DNA from: Paracoccaceae bacterium
GTDB taxonomy: Bacteria > Pseudomonadota > Alphaproteobacteria > Rhodobacterales > Rhodobacteraceae
Assembly (NCBI GenBank): GCA_004153385.1
Contig: SDAL01000001.1
Location: 992,001 to 1,056,000 of the forward strand
Reading direction: 5' to 3'
Length of the DNA: 64,000 nucleotides
Shown: positions 60,058 through 64,000 of the stretch, one piece after another
Numbering within the stretch: position 1 is the stretch's first letter
Layout of the letters: every line of letters begins with the position of its first letter
Translations under genes and position numbers: made by a program
Notes under the pieces: generated by a model
Told to the model about the DNA's origin: nothing
Database searches by the model: none
Seen by the model: only the letters and a program-made list of their open reading frames with translations

Positions 60058-60717
60058 ATGGCACGGATTTTCATCATTGGCGCAACGGGGGGCGTGGGCA
60101 ACCGGCTGTGCAAACGACTGACACAGGCCGGTCACGACGTTACCGGCCTGCATCGTAAACCCGAACAGGCCGATCATCTGAGCGCGCTCGGCGTGACGCC
60201 GATCGAAGGCGACATCATGACCCTTACCGCCCATGATCTGGAGCCGATGCTTGAGGCGCACGATGTCGTTGTGTTCTCTGCGGGCGCTGCCGGATCGGGG
60301 ATGGAACGCACCGCGCGTATCGACGGCGAGGGCCCGCGGGAGGTCGCCGAGGCGATGCAACGCGCAGGCGTCAGCCGCTTCTATCTTGTGTCCGCCTTCC
60401 CCGAGGCCGGTCGCGGACGAGAACCCAACCCCGGATTCGAGAACTACATGCTGGCTAAAAAAGAGGCCGATGCCTTCGTTGCGCGCAGTGCGCTTGACTG
60501 GGTCATCTTGCGCCCGGGTACTTTGACCGATGAAGAGGGCAATGACCAGATTACTGCCGGATATGCCCTGTCCTATGGGTCGGTTTCACGCGATCATGTG
60601 GCCCAGACCCTTGCCGCGCTGATCGACATGCCCCAGATCAAGCGCGAGATCATCGAACTGACGGATGGCAACACCCGCGTGTCCGATGCGCTCGACGCGC
60701 TGCGCCGCGATTTGTAA
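60058..60717 (+). CDS. NAD(P)-binding (atypical SDR, NmrA/SDR_a5-like) protein
   Basis: The 219-residue protein is a Rossmann-fold protein with 'MARIFIIGATGGVGNRLCKRLTQAGHDVTGLHR' (GATGGVG fingerprint) and 'FYLVSAFPEAGRG', 'NYMLAKKEADAFVARSALDWVILRPGTLTDEEG'. The YxxxK-like YMLAKK is shared with atypical short-chain dehydrogenases of the NAD(P)H-binding group (YwnB/HSCARG-like). A classical substrate cannot be named. The ribosome site AAAGGA precedes the ATG at 60058. Confidence 0.88.
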   Translation: MARIFIIGATGGVGNRLCKRLTQAGHDVTGLHRKPEQADHLSALGVTPIEGDIMTLTAHDLEPMLEAHDVVVFSAGAAGSGMERTARIDGEGPREVAEAMQRAGVSRFYLVSAFPEAGRGREPNPGFENYMLAKKEADAFVARSALDWVILRPGTLTDEEGNDQITAGYALSYGSVSRDHVAQTLAALIDMPQIKREIIELTDGNTRVSDALDALRRDL

Positions 60718-60740
60718 TCAAGCCTGACGATTGCCGAATG

Positions 60741-60776
60741 AAAACAGGCGGCGGAAAGATACCGCCGCCTGTTGTT
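60741..60776. terminator. Bidirectional terminator at 60.75 kb
   Basis: AACAGGCGGCGG / CCGCCGCCTGTT perfect hairpin flanked by A- and T-rich sequence, between convergent genes. Confidence 0.85.
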
Positions 60777-60817
60777 TTGGTCCGGATATGCATACCTGAG
60801 GACCCTATATCCGATGC

Positions 60818-61786
60818 TTAAAGGCCGAGGGCGCTACGCACCTGATCCAGCACGCCGGGCACCATATCGGGCGTGTTGCGCGCTTGGGAGACAGCGGCGC
60901 GAAGCGTGGATTTCAGCGGCGCATCCAGTTCCGAGTCGTCAATAATCGCCAGCACCTGATCGGCATCGAACGCCTCCGCGCTCAGCGCTCTGGCAGAGCC
61001 AAGCAGCTCCTCGTCCACACCCGTCGCATCGCTTGCAGCCGACTGCGCCGTGCCCTCACCTGCGGCCTCCGCCGCGTTCATCGCCGCTGCTGCAGCGTTC
61101 GACGCCGCCGCCGCCGCATCGGTGGCCGCATCTGCCGCCGAGGAGGCCGCATCGCTTGCCTTGGTGGATGCGCCAGCGGCTGCCCCCTCTACCTCAGCGC
61201 GGGCGGCATTCTTGGCATCCGACGCGGCCTGCGTGGCCTCTGATGCAGCTTCGGTGGCCGCACGGGCCGCGCGGTTGGCGGCCTCAAGTGCGGCCCCCTT
61301 GGCTGCGTCTGCGGCTTCTGTCGCATTCTGGCCGGCTTCTGCTGCGGCATCTACTGCGTTGGAGACAGCCTCATTGGCCGAGGAAGAGGCTTCCGCCGCG
61401 GCGTTCTTGGCGGCGGCGGCAGCGCTTGCAGCACCGGTTGCGGCTTCATTGACGACATCTGCCGCCTCACTGGCCGCATCATCCATCGCCTCGCCCGCCG
61501 TGTCGGCTGTATCGGTCAGTGCATCGTCTACCGCAGCCGCGCCATCGCCACCACTTGATGCCGCATCGTCAGCGACGGGCTGGGTGGTTTCTGCTGCTGT
61601 GCCGGCAGGGGCCTGCGCCGCATCGCCTGCATCATCCGCCTCTGGCGCGGCCGCATCCGGGGTGTCGGAGACATCGGCACTGATTTTGCTCACCTCCTCC
61701 TGCCCTTGAGGGGTTTGCGTGCTCCACCAGATGCCGCCAGCCGCGACCACGATCAGCGCAATGATTCCCAGTAACTTAGCGTTCAT
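60818..61786 (-). CDS. Alanine-rich membrane-anchored protein
   Basis: The 322-residue protein has one N-terminal membrane helix ('LLGIIALIVVAAGGIWW', 5-21), an acidic Ala/Asp/Pro-rich stretch to about 105, a long Ala-rich helical region (about 105-255) built of imperfect AAxAA-type repeats with regular Lys/Arg/Glu/Asp, and a C-terminal non-repetitive segment ('SAEAFDADQVLAIIDDSELDAPLKSTLRAAVSQARNTPDMVPGVLDQVRSALGL'). The charge spacing suggests an extended or amphipathic helix, as in LEA-like or apolipoprotein-like proteins. The bulk is expected in the periplasm. No function is recognised. Confidence 0.8.
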   Translation of the reverse strand: MNAKLLGIIALIVVAAGGIWWSTQTPQGQEEVSKISADVSDTPDAAAPEADDAGDAAQAPAGTAAETTQPVADDAASSGGDGAAAVDDALTDTADTAGEAMDDAASEAADVVNEAATGAASAAAAAKNAAAEASSSANEAVSNAVDAAAEAGQNATEAADAAKGAALEAANRAARAATEAASEATQAASDAKNAARAEVEGAAAGASTKASDAASSAADAATDAAAAASNAAAAAMNAAEAAGEGTAQSAASDATGVDEELLGSARALSAEAFDADQVLAIIDDSELDAPLKSTLRAAVSQARNTPDMVPGVLDQVRSALGL

Positions 61787-62032
61787 GATATCCCTCGATT
61801 TTTAGTCACTTATTCTAAGGCAGATATGACCTTCCCTTGGGATCAGGCAAAGGCCTTGCGCCCTAAATCTTTGCTTCACTGGCAGTTTTTTGCCATGTGT
61901 GATCCCCGATCGGATCAATACATACGGTCTATAAAGGGTATTTCGCGGCATATGTCGGCTTTTCGGTTGAAACTGCCAGTACTCAAGCCTATATTTCGCT
62001 GCACTTGACAAGGCTACAGAAGGATATCAGCC

Positions 62033-62572
62033 ATAGCTCGCAGACCGCATAATGCCCCGCCGACCCGCGATACTGGCCCTCGCGTGAACGGCCGAATCCG
62101 CTCCACCGAAATCCGGTTGATTGGCGCGGATGGTGATAACGTCGGCGTCGTCGCGCCCGCAAAGGCGATGGCACTCGCCGAAGAGGCCGGACTTGATCTG
62201 GTCGAAATCTCACCGAACGCAAATCCCCCGGTCTGTAAAATCATGGACTTCGGCAAGTTCAAGTATGAGCAGCAGAAGCGTGAGGCTGAAGCCCGCAAGA
62301 AACAGAAAACCATCGAGGTCAAAGAGGTCAAGTTCCGTCCCGGGACAGATATCCATGACTACGATGTGAAAATGCGCAACGTGATCCGCTTTCTTGAAGG
62401 CGGCGACAAGGTCAAGGTTACTCTTCGTTTCCGTGGCCGTGAAATGGCGCACCAGAACTTGGGTCTTGAACTGCTCAACCGCGTCAAAGGCGATGTGGAC
62501 GAACTGGGCAAAGTCGAGAGCATGCCCAAGATGGAAGGCCGCCAAATGGTCATGATGATCGCTCCGCGTTAA
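62033..62572 (+). CDS. infC: Translation initiation factor IF-3 with ATA start codon
   Basis: The 179-residue factor prevents premature 50S joining and checks start codons. The IF-3 body is clear: '[66 protein letters not shown]' (N-domain) and '[43 protein letters not shown]' (C-domain). The conserved N-terminus ARRPHNAPP...RVNGRIRS begins upstream of any ATG or GTG in frame. The codon before it, at 62033, is ATA and is preceded by GAAGGA with eight-base spacing. A GTG at 62084 would cut off 17 conserved residues. Use of a rare start codon for IF-3 self-control is known (AUU in E. coli). Confidence 0.93.
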   Translation: MARRPHNAPPTRDTGPRVNGRIRSTEIRLIGADGDNVGVVAPAKAMALAEEAGLDLVEISPNANPPVCKIMDFGKFKYEQQKREAEARKKQKTIEVKEVKFRPGTDIHDYDVKMRNVIRFLEGGDKVKVTLRFRGREMAHQNLGLELLNRVKGDVDELGKVESMPKMEGRQMVMMIAPR

Positions 62573-62613
62573 TCGCGCTCCACCGCACGCCTAGCCGTCC
62601 GGTTGATACTGAT

Positions 62614-62646
62614 CCCCTCCTCGTAGCCTGTACGAGGAGGGTTTTT
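62614..62646 (+). terminator. Terminator after infC
   Basis: CCCTCCTCGTA / TACGAGGAGGG perfect hairpin followed by TTTTTC. Confidence 0.9.
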
Positions 62647-62784
62647 CGTGGTAAATTTGCCATCAATTCCGGCCTCGCACCGATGTGAGCAGCCGTGAAT
62701 TGAGAACGCCCGCGCTTTCATGTCAGTGCAAAGCGTCACTCTGAAAATTTCAAACCTGTTGTAAGTTGAACTGGAGTTCAAAAA

Positions 62785-63387
62785 ATGGCTCAGGATCGCA
62801 GCGTCCTTTTATCCCGGCGGAATGCCCTGTTGATGGGTGGTGCCGCATTATGTGCCCCGTCGCTGGCGCGCGCCGCGACACAAGATACGCCTATGGCACA
62901 GCAGCCTGCGATCGTGGGGGCGGCCACGCGTCATAATATCTCGGCGTTCCGTGAAGTGCATTGGAAAGACCATTTCGACCGGCTGGATCGTGTGACCTTG
63001 ATCGCCGACACCCGCTCCAAAGCGCTACATTACTGGGCGGTGGACGGTGCGGATTACCGCCTGTATCCAACCTCGGTTCCGATGACCGACGATCTGACCA
63101 AACGCGGATATACTGAAATTGTGCGCAAGAAGGTCGGACCGGACTGGACGCCGACAAAATCTATGCTGGAACGTGACCCCTCGCTGCATTACATGCCGCC
63201 CGGGCCTGACAATCCGCTGGGAACCCATGCCATGTATCTTGGCTGGCCCGCATATATCATTCACGGCACCCATGATACGCGTAAAATCGGGCGCAAAAGC
63301 TCGTCTGGCTGCATCGGTCTGTTCAACGAGCAAATCCAGGAGCTTTATGGTCTGTGCCCCGTTGGCACACAGGTCAAAATTCTTTGA
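62785..63387 (+). CDS. L,D-transpeptidase (YkuD family)
   Basis: The 200-residue exported enzyme crosslinks peptidoglycan or attaches proteins to it. The N-terminus has a twin-arginine-like signal 'SRRNALLMGGAALCAPSLARA' (10-30), suggesting Tat export. The YkuD catalytic signature is 'HGTHDTRKIGRKSSSGCIGL', with His160 and catalytic Cys176. It is monocistronic with its own terminator. Confidence 0.9.
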   Translation: MAQDRSVLLSRRNALLMGGAALCAPSLARAATQDTPMAQQPAIVGAATRHNISAFREVHWKDHFDRLDRVTLIADTRSKALHYWAVDGADYRLYPTSVPMTDDLTKRGYTEIVRKKVGPDWTPTKSMLERDPSLHYMPPGPDNPLGTHAMYLGWPAYIIHGTHDTRKIGRKSSSGCIGLFNEQIQELYGLCPVGTQVKIL

Positions 63388-63414
63388 TCTGACGGACCTT
63401 GGACTGTTTGAAAT

Positions 63415-63448
63415 CAACGCGCAGGGGGCAGCCTTGCGCGTTTTTTTG
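63415..63448 (+). terminator. Terminator after the L,D-transpeptidase gene
   Basis: ACGCGCA / TGCGCGT stem followed by seven T residues, about 30 bases after the stop. Confidence 0.85.
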
Positions 63449-63662
63449 TACGCACGCGGCACTTGTCGCCACTGACGTCGCGACATGACAAACCGCGCAC
63501 AACGGGGCGCCCCGCGCCCTGCGCGAACCTTCATACGAAGAACAATATCCCCGATCTTGCGCGATGCGGGGCAGCTGTTCGCGCTCGATTGTGAAGCCAA
63601 GGGGGGTGTTCATCGGATTTGCACCCCCTACCTATGGGGCAGACCAAGTGAAAGGATCATTT

Positions 63663-64000
63663 ATGTCCCAGTCAAAAAATACCAATCGTCGTTTTGTTCT
63701 GGCCAACCGCCCGACCGGCAAGCCTGATGCGGATACATTTCGGCTGGAAGAGTCGGATATCCCCGAAATCAAAGACGGGCAGATGCTATTGCGCAGCACC
63801 TATTTGTCGCTCGACCCCTATATGCGTGGCCGGATGAACGACAGCAAATCCTACGCCAAACCTGTCGAGATAGGCGCGGTGATGACAGGGCAGGTCGTGG
63901 CCGAAGTCGTCGAAAGCCAGTGTGACGGGTTCGCCCAAGGCGATCATGTTCTGGCGTTCAGCGGATGGCAGGATTACGCGGTTTCCGACGGAAAGAATGT
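63663..64000 (+). CDS. MDR-type NADP-dependent oxidoreductase (N-terminal part)
   Basis: The open frame from ATG 63663 (AAAGGA eight bases upstream) runs to the window edge, about 112 residues. 'RFVLANRPTGKPDADTFRLEESDIPEIKDGQMLLRSTYLSLDPYMRGRMNDSKSYAKPVEIGAVMTGQVVAEVV' is typical of the zinc-free leukotriene B4 dehydrogenase / CurA (YncB) group, which reduces C=C bonds next to carbonyls with NADPH. The cofactor domain lies outside the window. Confidence 0.88.
   Translation, partial: MSQSKNTNRRFVLANRPTGKPDADTFRLEESDIPEIKDGQMLLRSTYLSLDPYMRGRMNDSKSYAKPVEIGAVMTGQVVAEVVESQCDGFAQGDHVLAFSGWQDYAVSDGKN

Noticed and set aside
61033-61709. Apparent tandem nucleotide repeats and long open frames on both strands in the GCC/GGC-rich tract
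   Set aside because: The repetitiveness follows from alanine codons of the minus-strand alanine-rich protein. There is no exact tandem unit, and the plus-strand frames are reverse translations.
1-64000. CRISPR arrays, insertion sequences, rRNA and tRNA genes
   Set aside because: No regularly spaced repeats, transposase frames with terminal repeats, or cloverleaf-like sequences with a GGTTCGAATCC-type arm were found by reading both strands.

Overview
The window is chromosomal DNA of an alphaproteobacterium, most likely a marine member of the Rhodobacteraceae (Roseobacter group). The basis is gene content and style: GC-rich codon use, two TRAP transporters, an S6-S18-L9 operon whose L9 has an acidic tail, a monomeric isocitrate dehydrogenase, a cobA-DUF2849-cysI-cysH-DUF934-fpr sulfur operon, and a SelD of the kind fused to an oxidoreductase. 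No insertion sequence, prophage, CRISPR array, rRNA or tRNA gene was seen. The gene order reads as ordinary chromosome.

Layout. 1-1.9 kb: end of a YihY-type membrane protein, then rpsF-rpsR-rplI (minus) with a structured leader. 2.2-8.8 kb (minus): flavin oxidoreductase, EamA exporter, aldehyde dehydrogenase plus FAH-family hydrolase, SMI1-like protein and a class-III aminotransferase. 9-12.6 kb (minus): a four-gene catechol-type siderophore importer, followed by a plus-strand RND efflux pair (13-17.4 kb). 17.6-21.5 kb: exported muramidase-like protein, a possible very small gene with its own promoter and terminator, a LysR regulator, an M19 dipeptidase and a DUF2177 protein. 21.5-25.8 kb (minus): ugpBAEC glycerol-3-phosphate importer. 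26-30.7 kb (minus): monomeric isocitrate dehydrogenase and a strikingly degenerate SelD fusion. 31.4-33.4 kb: TonB-dependent siderophore receptor, a likely partner of the importer at 9-12.6 kb.

33.6-42.9 kb is a self-contained sugar-acid module: TRAP transporter, two FCD-type GntR regulators, an LgoD-like dehydrogenase, a UxaB-like reductase, altronate dehydratase and 2-keto-3-deoxygluconate kinase. Together they can carry L-galactonate (or a similar aldonate) through tagaturonate, altronate and KDG to KDPG. Uronate isomerase is absent. 43-46.2 kb holds SufT, a SatD-like/DUF3307 pair with a promoter that suggests a leaderless mRNA, an A-type Fe-S carrier and tpiA. 46.3-52.9 kb (minus) is a complete dctBD-dctPQM C4-dicarboxylate system, but its DctD has lost every hallmark of the sigma-54 ATPase. 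53-54.7 kb: a cytochrome P450 and an Lrp regulator. 54.9-59.9 kb: the assimilatory sulfate/sulfite reduction operon with siroheme synthesis and a ferredoxin-NADP reductase. 60-64 kb: NAD(P)-binding protein, an alanine-rich membrane-anchored protein, infC with an apparent ATA start codon, an L,D-transpeptidase and the beginning of an MDR oxidoreductase.

The points most worth a second look are the degenerate SelD fusion, the ATPase-dead DctD, the small transcription unit at 18.5-18.8 kb, the leaderless SatD-like gene, and the GntR regulator with two winged helices beside the L-galactonate genes.
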